64,000 nucleotides of DNA from RYN-230 sp963837515 (GCA_963837515.1 CAWINT010000005.1:1-64000); one strand, 5' to 3'. Shown: positions 8,472-18,097, counted from the stretch's first letter. Numbers and translations: made by a program. The notes: a model not told the origin generated them from the sequence alone.

Positions 8472-9962
8472 AGGCCGGGCGGCGGTTTCGCTATCCGGTG
8501 TCCCCGTCTCCGTGGCCTCGATCGGAGTGCGGGGGATAAGGACGCCGAGGACCAGACCGATAAGAGTGAACACGAGCATCATCGTGAGAGCGATCGCGAA
8601 CGGCTTGCCCTCGGGCAGCTTGACGGCCACCAGAGCCGAGCCGACCAGCGCCGTGCCCAGCGACGATCCCAGGTTGGAGACGCTGCGCGACAGCCCGGAG
8701 ATCTCGCCCTGGTCGGATTCGGGGAAGCTGGACTGGACCACGTTGACCGAAGAGGTCAGCATGACCCCGATGCCGGCCCCGAACAGGAACAGCCCGGGTA
8801 TCCACCGCCAGATGCCGCCGTGCGCTCTGACCAGGGCCAGCAGCAAGACCATGCCGATCGCGGTGATCAGGAAGCCGGCGATGATCAGCCACCGTTGCGG
8901 GTGCCGCCGGGCGAACCGGCCGGCGCCCGCCGACGCGATGAGGATGCCGATCGTGCCCGGGGTGAGAATGAGCCCGGTCTTGATCGCGTTGTAGCCGTTG
9001 ACCTCCTGCAGGTAGAGCGAGACCACGAAGAACGACCCCTGCAGGATCAGCCACTGGATGACCTGGGTGCCCAGCCCCAGATTGGCGACCTTGTTGCGGA
9101 ACAGCCGCAGCGGCAGCAGCACATCCCTGCCCTTCTTCTCCCCGGACCGGATGTGCAGGAAGAACCACAGCAGGAACAGCGCGCCGATGGCGACGTAGAT
9201 CCACACCGGGGACAGGCCGCCCTTCGGGATCACCTCCGTGCCGCCGACCGTCCAAGCCTGCCGCGACTTGCCGAAGCCGAAGGTCCGCGACTGCAGCAGC
9301 CCGAGCACCACGAAGAACAGCCCCGCGGCGGACAGTACCGCCCCCATAAGGTCAAAGCGGGGCCTGGGCTCCGCCGGGCCGCGATCGGCGATCTTGCGCG
9401 CGAGCCAGATGATCCACGCCACCACCAGGACCTGCAGGCCGAACGAGGCGCGCCAGCTGACCGCGCTGGTCACCACGCCACCGATCAGCGGCCCGGCGGC
9501 CGCGCCCAGCCCGCCCGCGCCACTGACTACACCGAAGTATTTTGCCCGCGACTTGACGTCCGGGAACGCCACGGTGACCAGGATGTAGATGGGCGGGATC
9601 ATGAGCGCCGAGCCGACGCCCTCCAGCAGCGAGTACCCGATGATCAGCTGCGGCAGCCCGAAGGACAGCAGTGCCAGCAGCCCGCCGATCCCATACACGA
9701 TCAGGCCCAGGATGAAGCACCGTTTGCGGCCCCAGATGTCGGTCAGCTTGCTGCCCGGGATCATCAGCGCCGCCATTGTCAGCGTGAACAGCGTGATCGC
9801 CGTCTGCACCCCGGCCGCGTTGGTGCCCAGGTCGCTGGCGATCGCGCTGATCGCCACGTTCATGTTTGTCGCTGCGTAGCTGGCGATGAACTGGGCCAGG
9901 GCCAGCGGCAGGATCATCGCCCGGGCTGGGCTGGCCACCTTCGGCGCGGTTGTGCCGGTCAT
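8454..9962 (-). CDS. MFS efflux transporter, DHA2 (14-TM) type
   Basis: A 502-residue major-facilitator transporter of the drug:H+ antiporter-2 class. It has about 14 helices. GSKLTDIWGRKR is the MFS motif A loop between helices 2 and 3, and GAAAGPLIGGVV is motif C of antiporters in helix 5. GAGGAG precedes the ATG with normal spacing. The substrate is not predictable; members export drugs, dyes or metabolites. Dyad E lies about 100 bp upstream. The closely following SulP gene has its own dyad, so the two may be separately or jointly controlled. Confidence 0.9.
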   Translation of the reverse strand: MTGTTAPKVASPARAMILPLALAQFIASYAATNMNVAISAIASDLGTNAAGVQTAITLFTLTMAALMIPGSKLTDIWGRKRCFILGLIVYGIGGLLALLSFGLPQLIIGYSLLEGVGSALMIPPIYILVTVAFPDVKSRAKYFGVVSGAGGLGAAAGPLIGGVVTSAVSWRASFGLQVLVVAWIIWLARKIADRGPAEPRPRFDLMGAVLSAAGLFFVVLGLLQSRTFGFGKSRQAWTVGGTEVIPKGGLSPVWIYVAIGALFLLWFFLHIRSGEKKGRDVLLPLRLFRNKVANLGLGTQVIQWLILQGSFFVVSLYLQEVNGYNAIKTGLILTPGTIGILIASAGAGRFARRHPQRWLIIAGFLITAIGMVLLLALVRAHGGIWRWIPGLFLFGAGIGVMLTSSVNVVQSSFPESDQGEISGLSRSVSNLGSSLGTALVGSALVAVKLPEGKPFAIALTMMLVFTLIGLVLGVLIPRTPIEATETGTPDSETAARPSPGSG

Positions 9963-10058
9963 CGCTGCTCCTCATTCCGGCTCGATGAGCTGCCGCAGTG
10001 CTCCGGCCCTGCCTCGATACCGCGTGCATATCCTCCGCCAGCCGTCTCCGAGCCGTTA

Positions 10059-10075
10059 TCACCTCACTGGGGTGA
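10059..10075. promoter_or_regulatory. operator-like dyad, copy E (17-bp variant)
   Basis: TCACC-N7-GGTGA, one base shorter in the spacer than the other copies. It lies about 97 bp upstream of the efflux-pump start. Confidence 0.45.
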
Positions 10076-10134
10076 TTTCCGGCCAGTACTACGACGGCGC
10101 GTACGTGGTGGCGGTTGCCTGCGTGGCTGGCCGG

Positions 10135-11856
10135 TCATCCCTCCGCTGAAACGATCTTCCGGAGACTGGCCAGCTGCTGGCTGGTGATACCAGCTGGCCG
10201 CATGACGGCGTTCCACCCGTCAACGTACTCAGCCGTGTACTTGTGGCCGTGGCCGGCCGGTACCCCGGTGGAGAACGGAAGGTCGGCCGTGACCTCCCAG
10301 AACGTGACGAAAGGTATCCAGAACATGGTCTTGAGCACGTCTTTGCCGGGCGGCTCGCTGATCCAGGCCGGTTCCCTGAAGATCAGGTGCGGGCTCCACC
10401 AGACGATGGGGTCGGACGGATGCATCATGTACAGGATCCGGCTGCCCTCCCAGGGCTGGCCCGCCGGCGGGATCCCGGTGGTGGGGTCATTGCTGAACCG
10501 CACGATCCGCCCGTCCTGGTAGCGGGGCTGCACCTCGGGACTGCCCGGGTCACGATGGTCGGTGAACTCCCGGAAGAGCGTGTTGAAGTTGGGCGGCCCG
10601 GCGAACAGGGCACCGGAGGTGCGGTTGGCCAGATCGTTTTCGCCGGTGAACGCCGCCTCGCCGCCGAAGGTGCCCAGGCTCTCCCCGGCCACGTAGAGCT
10701 TGGGCCGGTCGCCTTGCGGGAGCCTGGCCCAGACGCCGTACACCGCGTCGAAGAGCGCCCGGCCCGCCGCCAGCGCCTTCGACTGATCGACCAGGTAGGA
10801 GATCCACGACGGCAGGTAGGAGTACTGAATGGCCACGGTCGCAGTGTCTCCGCCGCTGAGGTACTCGAACGTGTCCACCAGCGCCGGGTCGACCCAGCCG
10901 CTGCCCGTCGTGGTCACCACCAGCAGGTTCTTGCGCTGGAAACCACCCGCGCGCTCGAGGTCCCGGACGGCCAGCGCGGCCTGGGCCTCGGGGCCGTCGG
11001 CCGAGGCCAGCCCGGCGTAGACCCGGATCGGCTCCACGGCCGGGTGCTGGGTGAACGCCGCGATGTCACGCACCAACGGCCCCTTGCCGATGAAGTTGCG
11101 GCCCTGCCAGCCCAGCGAATCCCACCGGATGGGCGATCCCGGTCCGCCGGACCGCAAGCTGGTCGTGGGCTGGTGCACCCCTTCCGCGGTCTTCGTGTCG
11201 CGCAGCGAATACGCGTTGTTCATCACGTTGACGAAGCCTTGCAGCAGCAGCCCGCTCACCACCAGATAGGTCAGGCCGACGACGAGGGCCCAGCCGATCC
11301 CGCGCGCTGCCCGGCGCCCAATCCAGCGGCCGAGCAGGGCCGCAAGCCACCGGTACAGCCCGCGGAGGCCGCGCCCGATCAGCAGGAACAGGCAGAAGAC
11401 CGCCGCCGCGACGAACGGCGAGGCCACCACGAGCGGGATGCTGTAGTCCGTGACCCCCATCAGCTTGCGGATCTCGTACTGCCAGTACTGCCCGAGCCCG
11501 AAGGAGGCAGCGAACAGGACGGCTGCGCTGATGAAGAACGTGTTCCAGGCCCAGCGCCGGGGCTGCCGGGGGGCCCGGTCGGGGAAGGCACGCCAGATGA
11601 ACGCGGCGAGCGCGCCGAGCCCGTAACCGATGGCAGCGGTGATGCCGCAGATCACGCCCTGGATGAGCCCCCCGCGTGGCAATAGCGACGGGGTGAACGA
11701 CAGGCACGCGAAGATGAGCCCGCCCCAGCAGCCAGGAAGCGTGACGTAGAGCAGCTTCCGCGGCTTCCTGGGTGCCGGCGGGGGCTTCGGCCCCTCACCC
11801 CCGGAGGCCGGGGCGGCTCCAGCGGCCGCGGGCGGTCCTGGTGTGCCCAGTGCCAT
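10135..11856 (-). CDS. membrane-anchored alpha/beta-hydrolase (Abhydrolase_9 family)
   Basis: A 573-residue protein. It has a proline-rich N-terminus, then several membrane helices (about residues 30-210) beginning with FTPSLLPRGGLIQGVICG, the hallmark of the Abhydrolase_9 N-terminal domain. A C-terminal alpha/beta-hydrolase domain follows, with the nucleophile elbow GESLG inside LYVAGESLGTFGGEAAF. The family is typical of actinobacteria; substrate and role are unknown, with a lipid or cell-envelope ester suspected. GGAAGGAGG precedes the ATG. The gene is divergent from the membrane-protein gene at 12214, with dyad F between them. Confidence 0.85.
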   Translation of the reverse strand: MALGTPGPPAAAGAAPASGGEGPKPPPAPRKPRKLLYVTLPGCWGGLIFACLSFTPSLLPRGGLIQGVICGITAAIGYGLGALAAFIWRAFPDRAPRQPRRWAWNTFFISAAVLFAASFGLGQYWQYEIRKLMGVTDYSIPLVVASPFVAAAVFCLFLLIGRGLRGLYRWLAALLGRWIGRRAARGIGWALVVGLTYLVVSGLLLQGFVNVMNNAYSLRDTKTAEGVHQPTTSLRSGGPGSPIRWDSLGWQGRNFIGKGPLVRDIAAFTQHPAVEPIRVYAGLASADGPEAQAALAVRDLERAGGFQRKNLLVVTTTGSGWVDPALVDTFEYLSGGDTATVAIQYSYLPSWISYLVDQSKALAAGRALFDAVYGVWARLPQGDRPKLYVAGESLGTFGGEAAFTGENDLANRTSGALFAGPPNFNTLFREFTDHRDPGSPEVQPRYQDGRIVRFSNDPTTGIPPAGQPWEGSRILYMMHPSDPIVWWSPHLIFREPAWISEPPGKDVLKTMFWIPFVTFWEVTADLPFSTGVPAGHGHKYTAEYVDGWNAVMRPAGITSQQLASLRKIVSAEG

Positions 11857-12213
11857 GGCTTCCTCCTTCCGCCGGCCCGCCCGCGCGACAGGCGGGGCCG
11901 ATTGCGCACCGTTCCGGGGTGGGCACGATGACGGTCTCGCCGAGCAGTCAGCGCCGCTCCCGGATCGTCATGTCATCAAGGCTCGCTGGGCCGGGCGACG
12001 ATGTTGTCACCCGTGCGAGGGTGAATCGTCCGCTGCCTGCTGGCGGCGCCGAGGCCGTGGTGATCTCCTGGATACCGTGTGCTGAGGTGGTGGCCTTGTC
12101 CCCGGCACGCCGGGCAGCGTCACGCCCAGGAACGCCCGGGGCGAGAGCCCTGGGGTCAAGCTGGCCGACACGGCAGGGCCTGCTGACCGTAAGGAAGGAG
12201 GCGGCCTGAAACG
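11857..12213. other. divergent intergenic region
   Basis: A 357-bp spacer between two divergent genes. It holds dyad F at 12007-12024 and, at its right end, AAGGAAGGAGG for the gene at 12214. No coding frame here has convincing residues. Confidence 0.5.
12007..12024. promoter_or_regulatory. operator-like dyad, copy F
   Basis: A perfect TCACCC-GTGCGA-GGGTGA between the divergent hydrolase and membrane-protein genes. Confidence 0.6.
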
Positions 12214-13182
12214 GTGGGCAGTACGGCTGCTGCGCAGGTGAGACGACGCCGGCGCCGATCGGGAAGGCAGCTGGTGCGGCGGCTCATTGCCGCGATCCGC
12301 GAGAACGACGAGGCCAAGGTCGAGGCGGCGGTCCTTCAGCTGGCCCGGACGAGGAAGATCTTCGCGCCGCTGGCGCTGGCTGTGGGCGCGTTCGTCATGC
12401 TGTTCAACGGGCTTCGCCTGCTGGTCACGAACTGGCGGCTGATGCTGGTCCAGGCCCTGCCGGCCATGTGGATCTGGGCCGCAACCTACGACCTGAAGGC
12501 GAAGGTCCTGCGCGACGGGCAATTCCACGACATCCGGGGGCCGATCGTCCTGGTGCTGTTCGCCGCCGTGGTACTGCTCACCGTAGCGGCGTTCTACCTT
12601 AACGCGGCGTTCGCCTTCGCCATCTCACAGCCAGGTTCCCCGGATCTGCGAGCAGGCTTCCACCAGGCGCGCAAGCACGTCAGGGCGGTCACCGGCTGGG
12701 GCACCGGCGTTGGCTTGGCGCTGGCTGTCGCCACGACGCTGGCCCCGCGGTGGGGGAAAGGCTGGTTCGCGCTGCTGCTCGGCATCGTCCTGGGCGTCAT
12801 GATGGTGTGCTACGTCGCGGTGCCCGCCCGCATCGTCGGCATGCAGACCACAAGGCCGGCCAGGGCGGCGCAGTCCGGGCGCGGCGCCAAGCTGGCCTCG
12901 GCCGCCGTTACCGGCCTGTTCGGAGCCATCGTGTGCACGCCGCCGTACGCCCTCGCCAGGGGCGGCATAGTGCTGCTCGGCAGCAGCGCGCTCTTCCCGC
13001 TCGGGGTGGCGCTGCTGATCATCGGCCTGATGCTGGAAGCCGGGGCCACCGGCGCGGTGAAGGCCATCAAGGTCAGCGCCAAGCTGCTGGCCGGCCGGTC
13101 CCCGCAGACGCCCGCCGACCAGACAGCATCCGGCGTGGACGGCACCGGGCCCAGCACCCCGCCGGACAGCCTTGCCGACTGA
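12214..13182 (+). CDS. multi-pass membrane protein, unknown function
   Basis: A 322-residue protein that I do not recognise as a named family. It has a strongly basic N-terminus (an RRRRRR stretch around residue 12) and a soluble amphipathic segment. Roughly six hydrophobic helices follow, at about residues 50-70, 75-90, 110-135, 165-185, 190-210 and 260-290. The C-terminal 35 residues are Thr/Pro/Asp-rich. The start is GTG, with AGGAGG about 11 bases upstream. It shares its upstream region and dyad F with the divergent hydrolase gene, so both may belong to the same regulon. Confidence 0.7.
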   Translation: MGSTAAAQVRRRRRRSGRQLVRRLIAAIRENDEAKVEAAVLQLARTRKIFAPLALAVGAFVMLFNGLRLLVTNWRLMLVQALPAMWIWAATYDLKAKVLRDGQFHDIRGPIVLVLFAAVVLLTVAAFYLNAAFAFAISQPGSPDLRAGFHQARKHVRAVTGWGTGVGLALAVATTLAPRWGKGWFALLLGIVLGVMMVCYVAVPARIVGMQTTRPARAAQSGRGAKLASAAVTGLFGAIVCTPPYALARGGIVLLGSSALFPLGVALLIIGLMLEAGATGAVKAIKVSAKLLAGRSPQTPADQTASGVDGTGPSTPPDSLAD

Positions 13183-13369
13183 AACGGCGTTTTCCATCCT
13201 CGTTCCGCCTTTCTAAATTCGGCTCGCCGTGGGTGCCCGCCGGCGCCAGAAACTTTCGCGGGTCGCCCAGTGCCCGGGGGCTGCCACGTATGGGTGAATC
13301 GGCAGGTGGGGTGAGCGGTACCTGCCAACCGGCACGGTGGGAGGAGATGCCGGCCCATTGACTGGCGCG

Positions 13370-13385
13370 CTGTGAGCGCTCACAG
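13370..13385. promoter_or_regulatory. lac-operator-like perfect palindrome
   Basis: CTGTGAGCGCTCACAG is a perfect 16-bp palindrome whose core is that of symmetric LacI-family operators. It lies about 200 bp upstream of the alpha-galactosidase remnant and 90 bp before the orphan signal-peptide-like frame. No LacI gene is adjacent. Confidence 0.6.
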
Positions 13386-13586
13386 TTGCGGCACTCTTGA
13401 AAGGCGATCCCGAGTGGTGCGCGCCGGGGCATTCGGTGGTCCCTGGACACCCGATGGGCGGATCTCGTTAGCCATGAGGTATCGAGCGATGGATCTGAAC
13501 TTACGGTCGGGCACGCGGTCAGCGGTGGACCGGATCCGCTGGTTGGCCTCCGTAGGGCTGGCGGGAATGCTGGCAGCGGGAATCTG

Positions 13587-15104
13587 GTGGCTAATCCGTC
13601 GAAGTTCCCTGATGGGATCGCGGCGGTGGCGGGTTATGTGCATGGGCTGGGCTTGAAGCTGGGGATCTATGAGGATGCGGGCACGGCGACGTGTGCGGGG
13701 TATCCGGGCAGTTATGGGCATGAGCAGCAGGACGCGAGCTTGTTCGCGTCGTGGGGTGTGGATTATCTGAAGGAAGACTGGTGCAACATCCCGTTCGGCA
13801 GTTTCGCGGGGCAGTCGCATCAGCAGGTCGCGCAGGCGTTGTACACGCGGATGCGCAATGCCCTGGCGGCGGCGGGGCGGCCGATGGTGTTCTCCATGTG
13901 CAATGGGTGGGATTCCAGTGTGGCGCCGTGGGCGTGGGCGGGGCCGGTGGCGAACTTGTGGCGCACCAGTGGTGACATCGCGCCGAATTTCGCCAGCATG
14001 CTGAGCAACTTCCACACCACGGTGGGGCTGGCGGGCTACGCCGGGCCGGGGGGGTGGAATGACCCGGACATGCTGGAGATCGGCAACGGGATGAGCGCGG
14101 CGGAGAACCAGTCGGAGTTCAGCTTGTGGGCGGAGCTGGCGGCGCCGCTGATCGAGGGCAGCAACCTGGCGGCGGCCAGTTCCGCGACGTTGTCGGTCCT
14201 GGGCAACAAGGCGGTGATCGCGGTGGACCAGGACTCCCTCGGTAAGCAGGGCACCGAGGTGTCCTCGGCGGGGGGGCTGGACGTGCTGGCCAAGCCGCTG
14301 GCCAACGGGGATGTGGCGGTCGTGTTGTTCAACGAGACCGGCAGCACCGCCACGATCTCGGCCACGGCCGCCGCGATCGGCAAGAGCGGCGCCGCCAGTT
14401 ACACGCTGACCAACCTGTGGACCGGCGCCACCTCCACCACCACCAGCACCATCAGCGCCTCCGTCCCCGCCCACGGCACCGTCATGTACCGGATCGCCAG
14501 TGCCACGCAGGGGAACACGGTGACGGTGACCAATCCCGGTAACCAGGCCTCTACTGCCGGCACGGCCGCGAGTGTGCAGATGGACGCGGTGGATTCGGTG
14601 TCGGGGCAGACGCTGGCCTACAGCGCGGCGGGCCTGCCGGCGGGTCTGTCGATCAACTCCTCCACCGGGCTGATCTCCGGCACGCCGACGACGGCGGGGA
14701 CCAGCACGGTGACGGTGACCGCCAGAGACGGCACTGGTGCCTCGGGGTCGGCGACGTTCACCTGGACGGTCGCGACCAGCACCAGTGGCGGGACCTGTCA
14801 CGTCAGCTACACCACGACCAGTGAGTGGGCGGGCGGGTTCACCGCCAACGTCACGATCACCAACACCGCCGCCAGCGCGATCAACGGGTGGACGCTCAAG
14901 TTCACCTTCCCCGGCGACCAGCACATCACCAATGCCTGGAACGGCAGCGCCAGCCAGTCCGGCGAGGCCGTGACCATCACCAACGCCAGCTACAACGGCT
15001 CGATCCCGGCCGGCGGCAACACCTCACTGGGGTTCCAGGGCACCTGGACCTCCAGCGACGCCACCCCGGCCAGTTACACCCTCAACGGCACCCCCTGCAC
15101 CTGA
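13587..15104 (+). pseudogene. GH27 alpha-galactosidase, 5'-deleted, with CBM2
   Basis: Most of a secreted family-27 alpha-galactosidase. Homology starts abruptly at GNLVANPSKFPDGIAAVAGYVHGLGLKLGIYED, so the signal peptide and roughly the first 70 residues of the (beta/alpha)8 barrel are missing. The predicted nucleophile Asp (LKEDWCN, residue 64 from the GTG at 13587) and acid/base Asp (WRTSGDI, residue 130) are present, as is GGWNDPDML. A C-terminal beta domain, a putative Ig-like (He_PIG) repeat with AGLPAGLSINSSTGLISGTPT, and a type-2 cellulose-binding module ending in Cys follow. A signal-peptide-like stretch (RIRWLASVGLAGMLAAG) lies directly upstream in a different frame from 13474, as though an internal deletion joined leader and barrel out of frame. 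Probably inactive. Confidence 0.75.
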
Positions 15105-15121
15105 CATCTGCGGGGCTCGAC

Positions 15122-15162
15122 CCTCGTCCCGGGCCGGAGACTGAGTCCGGCCCGGGACGAGG
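15122..15162. terminator. intrinsic terminator hairpin
   Basis: A 17-bp perfect stem (CCTCGTCCCGGGCCGGA with its complement) around a 7-base loop, 18 bp after the GH27 stop. No U-tract follows, as is usual in such genomes. Confidence 0.75.
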
Positions 15163-15713
15163 TTATGGAGCATCACCTGATCTCTGACGAGCTGCACCAG
15201 CTCACTGAGCCGTCGAAAATTGACAATTTAGCGTTCCCAGGCGCCCAGGCGGACACAGCGCTGAGCACCCAGTATCGATTGACGACGCTGTGAGCCGTCT
15301 GTCGCCCGTGGATATGGATGATGCCCCCCGTGGACACGCCCTTGACCTGCGTCGTTCTGGTAGGCGAGGGTGGCAGCACAGGCTTGCGGGAAACGTCGAT
15401 CATGGTGGTCAAAGGTGAGCGTTATGGCCACAACTAGGGGCCTGACCGGGCGCTCCTGGCCGACTGGCGGGGCAGGCTGGGCTGCGCCCTGGGTACACGA
15501 GCTAAAGCCGGACCCTTCCCAGCGCCTCGAGGAGGTCCGATGGGCCGGGTGGCGGCCGTTCATCCTGTCGGCTATGGGCAGCGGGCGTGGGGGCATGCGG
15601 TCGCTGCAGTATGTAGCCGTCCTGTTCGTGCTGGCTGAAGAACTCGTACGCTTCCCTGATCCGGACCTCGCCGGGCACCGGATGCGCTTGCTCGTGGCCG
15701 CCGGGGGCATCGG
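15163..15713. other. 550-bp unassigned region
   Basis: The stretch between the GH27 terminator and the acid-sugar operon. It holds a 42-codon frame at 15165-15293 that begins inside the terminator arm and an open minus frame around 15550-15712 (reading EVRIREAYEFFSQHEQDGY) that resembles coding sequence but has no start or recognisable family. AT content rises locally around 15210. No transposase, RNA gene or clear promoter identified. Confidence 0.3.
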
Positions 15714-17093
15714 GTGAGCCCTCTTCCCGAGGTGCGGAAGGTCCCGGCTGACGATGTCCGGCGCCAGCTGGCAGGTGCGCGGCGGGTAGTAGTCCTGGAC
15801 GATGACCCGACTGGCACGCAGACCGTCCGGGACCTGCCGGTGCTCACGCGCTGGACCGTGGACGACATCCGCTGGGCACTGGACCAGCCGACCGCGGGTT
15901 TCTTCGTGCTGACCAATACCCGCAGTCTGGCGCCTGACCAGGCTGCGGCCCGCAACCGGGAGGTCGTGAGCGCATGCCTTGCCGCAGGCGAACGGGACGG
16001 GGCACGGCTGGTGTTTGCGAGCCGTAGTGACTCAACGCTGCGCGGTCACTTTCCGCTGGAAACGGACGTGATAAGCGAAATGACGCCGGTTGACGCGGTG
16101 CTGCTCGGGCCGGCCTATGTGGATGCCGGCCGGGTCACCATCGGCGGGGAGCATTGGCTGCGTACGTCCGGGGGACTGCTGCCAGTCGCGGATAGCGAGT
16201 TCGCCCGGGATCCGACGTTCGGCTTCCGGTCCTCGCGGTTGGCCGAGTGGGTCGAGGAGAAAAGCGGTGGCCGCATCCGGCGGGAGTCCGTGGCGCTGAT
16301 GAAGCTGGAGGAGATCCGTTACGGGACAACGGAAACACTGGCCGGCGTGCTAGCGGAAGCGCGTGACGGGCAGGTAATCGCGGTGGATGCAGACACTGAC
16401 GATGACCTGCGCGGTGTCGTCCTCGCTGTGCTGGCCGCCGAAGCCGCAGGCTCGCGGTTCGTCTACCGCGTCGGGCCGTCGTTCGTCCGGGCGCGCGTTG
16501 GCCAGCCGGCCTTTCCGCCTATCGAGGATGCGGGACTCAGGGCGCTGGCCCGGTCAGACACGCATGGATTGGTTGTGGTTGGTTCCCACGTGGCGCTGAC
16601 GAACAGGCAACTGGCGCGATTGGCGCAGCGACGGGAGTTTGCCCGCGTCGAACTCGACGTGCCTGCCGTGATAAATGAGGCGCGCGCCGCCGCCCACATT
16701 CAGGACGTGGTGCGGGCGGCTGCGACGGCACTGGCCGATTCGCTGGTGGTGCTGAGCACTTCCCGCGACCTGGTCACCGGCACGGACGGGGCTGCCAGCC
16801 TGGACATTGCGCGCCAGGTCAGCACCGCGCTCAGCCGGACGGTCAGGCAGATCGTCGCAGCACGCCGGCCCGCATTCGTGATCGCCAAGGGCGGCATCAC
16901 CGCCTCGGACATCGCCACCGGCGCGCTGGGCATCCACCGCGCCTGGGTCCGCGGCTCGCTGCTGCCGGGGATCGTGTCCCTGTGGGAGCCGGTGTCAGCC
17001 CAGGCGGCGGGGCTGCCGTACGTGGTGTTCGCCGGCAATGTCGGCAATGAGGACTCGTTGGCTGATGTGATCGGCAGATTGGAGGCATGGTGA
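15714..17093 (+). CDS. four-carbon acid sugar kinase (DUF1537)
   Basis: A 459-residue cytoplasmic kinase of the DUF1537/OtnK-DenK-LtnK family. These enzymes phosphorylate four-carbon sugar acids such as erythronate or threonate at C4. VVLDDDPTGTQTVRDLPVLTRW is the N-terminal substrate-binding signature, FASRSDSTLRGHFPLE follows, and the C-terminal half holds the nucleotide-binding KGGITASDIATGALG. The length is normal. The start is GTG at 15714 after a G-rich sequence. The stop overlaps the next start by seven bases. Together with the erythronate-dehydrogenase-like gene this indicates a D-erythronate or related acid pathway; the exact stereoisomer is an inference. Confidence 0.88.
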   Translation: MSPLPEVRKVPADDVRRQLAGARRVVVLDDDPTGTQTVRDLPVLTRWTVDDIRWALDQPTAGFFVLTNTRSLAPDQAAARNREVVSACLAAGERDGARLVFASRSDSTLRGHFPLETDVISEMTPVDAVLLGPAYVDAGRVTIGGEHWLRTSGGLLPVADSEFARDPTFGFRSSRLAEWVEEKSGGRIRRESVALMKLEEIRYGTTETLAGVLAEARDGQVIAVDADTDDDLRGVVLAVLAAEAAGSRFVYRVGPSFVRARVGQPAFPPIEDAGLRALARSDTHGLVVVGSHVALTNRQLARLAQRREFARVELDVPAVINEARAAAHIQDVVRAAATALADSLVVLSTSRDLVTGTDGAASLDIARQVSTALSRTVRQIVAARRPAFVIAKGGITASDIATGALGIHRAWVRGSLLPGIVSLWEPVSAQAAGLPYVVFAGNVGNEDSLADVIGRLEAW

Positions 17094-18097
17094 GCACACG
17101 AGCCGTCATCACCGGCGGCGCCGGATTCATTGGCGGCCTGCTGGCCCGGCGGCTGCTGAGTCAGCCGGTCCGCATTGGCGGTGCGCCCGGGACAGCGATC
17201 GATGAACTGACCCTGGCCGATCTCGTGGCGCCGCCGGCGGACATCGCGGCGGACTCCCGGGTGCGCGCCATGACGGGCGACCTGCAGGCTACGCTGCCCG
17301 GGCTGGGCGAGGCGGACGTCATCTTCCACCTCGCCGGCGTGGTAAGTGGCGCGGCCGAGGCCGATTTCGACCTCGGCATGCGCGTCAACGTCAACGGCAT
17401 ACGCGCCCTGCTGGAGCATGCCCGGGCGCAGCGGGTACCCCCCGTCCTCGTGTTTACCAGCTCGCTAGCCGTATTCGGCAGCGACCCTGCTATCGGGCCG
17501 ATCGGCACTGTGAACGACGAGACGCTGCCGCGACCGCAGTCAAGCTACGGGATCCAGAAGTTCATTGGCGAGCAGCTCGTCGCCGATTACACCCGCAAAG
17601 GCTTCATCCGGGGCCGTTCCGTGCGGCTCATGACCGTTTCTGTGCGCCCGGGCAAGCCGAACGCGGCCCTGTCGAGCTTCATGTCCAGCATTATCCGTGA
17701 GCCGCTCGCTGGGAAGCCAGCGATCTGCCCGGTACCGCCCGGCACTCCGCTCGCGCTGTCTTCGGCAGGCCGCACCCTGCACGGGATCATGCGCGCGGCG
17801 GCGGTCAACGATCCAACCTGGGGCAGCCGGACCGCGCTGAATCTGCCCGCGCTGAGCACCACGCCGCGTGACATGGCAGCGGCCCTGGACCGGGTTGCCG
17901 GGCCGCGGACCAGCGCCCTCATTGAGTGGGCAGAGGATCCCGCGATCGCTGCGGTCGTCCGGACCTGGCCAGCCCGGCTCGAGACACCACGCGCGCACCG
18001 CCTCGGGCTGACGGCCGACCAGTCGTTCGACGACATCATCCGCGAGTACCTGACCGGCAATCTTGCAGCTGAGAACGGACCGTCCGGGGAGGCGTGA
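17087..18097 (+). CDS. denD: D-erythronate dehydrogenase-like NAD-dependent epimerase/dehydratase
   Basis: A 336-residue extended-SDR protein resembling DenD, which oxidises D-erythronate to the 2-keto acid with NAD. The Rossmann motif is GGAGFIGGLLARRLL (residues 10-24), with FHLAGVVSG, a Ser in FTSSLAVFG, and the YxxxK pair in SSYGIQKFIGEQL. VSVRPGKPNAALSSFMSSIIREPLAG is characteristic of DenD-like proteins. The start overlaps the kinase stop, and the stop overlaps the next start, so the three genes form one tight operon. The gene symbol rests on family resemblance and context. Confidence 0.8.
   Translation: MVSTRAVITGGAGFIGGLLARRLLSQPVRIGGAPGTAIDELTLADLVAPPADIAADSRVRAMTGDLQATLPGLGEADVIFHLAGVVSGAAEADFDLGMRVNVNGIRALLEHARAQRVPPVLVFTSSLAVFGSDPAIGPIGTVNDETLPRPQSSYGIQKFIGEQLVADYTRKGFIRGRSVRLMTVSVRPGKPNAALSSFMSSIIREPLAGKPAICPVPPGTPLALSSAGRTLHGIMRAAAVNDPTWGSRTALNLPALSTTPRDMAAALDRVAGPRTSALIEWAEDPAIAAVVRTWPARLETPRAHRLGLTADQSFDDIIREYLTGNLAAENGPSGEA

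Noticed and set aside
10243..11685. A 480-codon plus-strand frame across the alpha/beta-hydrolase gene
   Set aside because: The minus strand carries the GESLG hydrolase; the plus frame is low-complexity shadow.
15165..15293. A 42-codon frame after the GH27 terminator
   Set aside because: Its start lies within the terminator arm, it has no homology that I recognise, and there is no independent evidence of expression.
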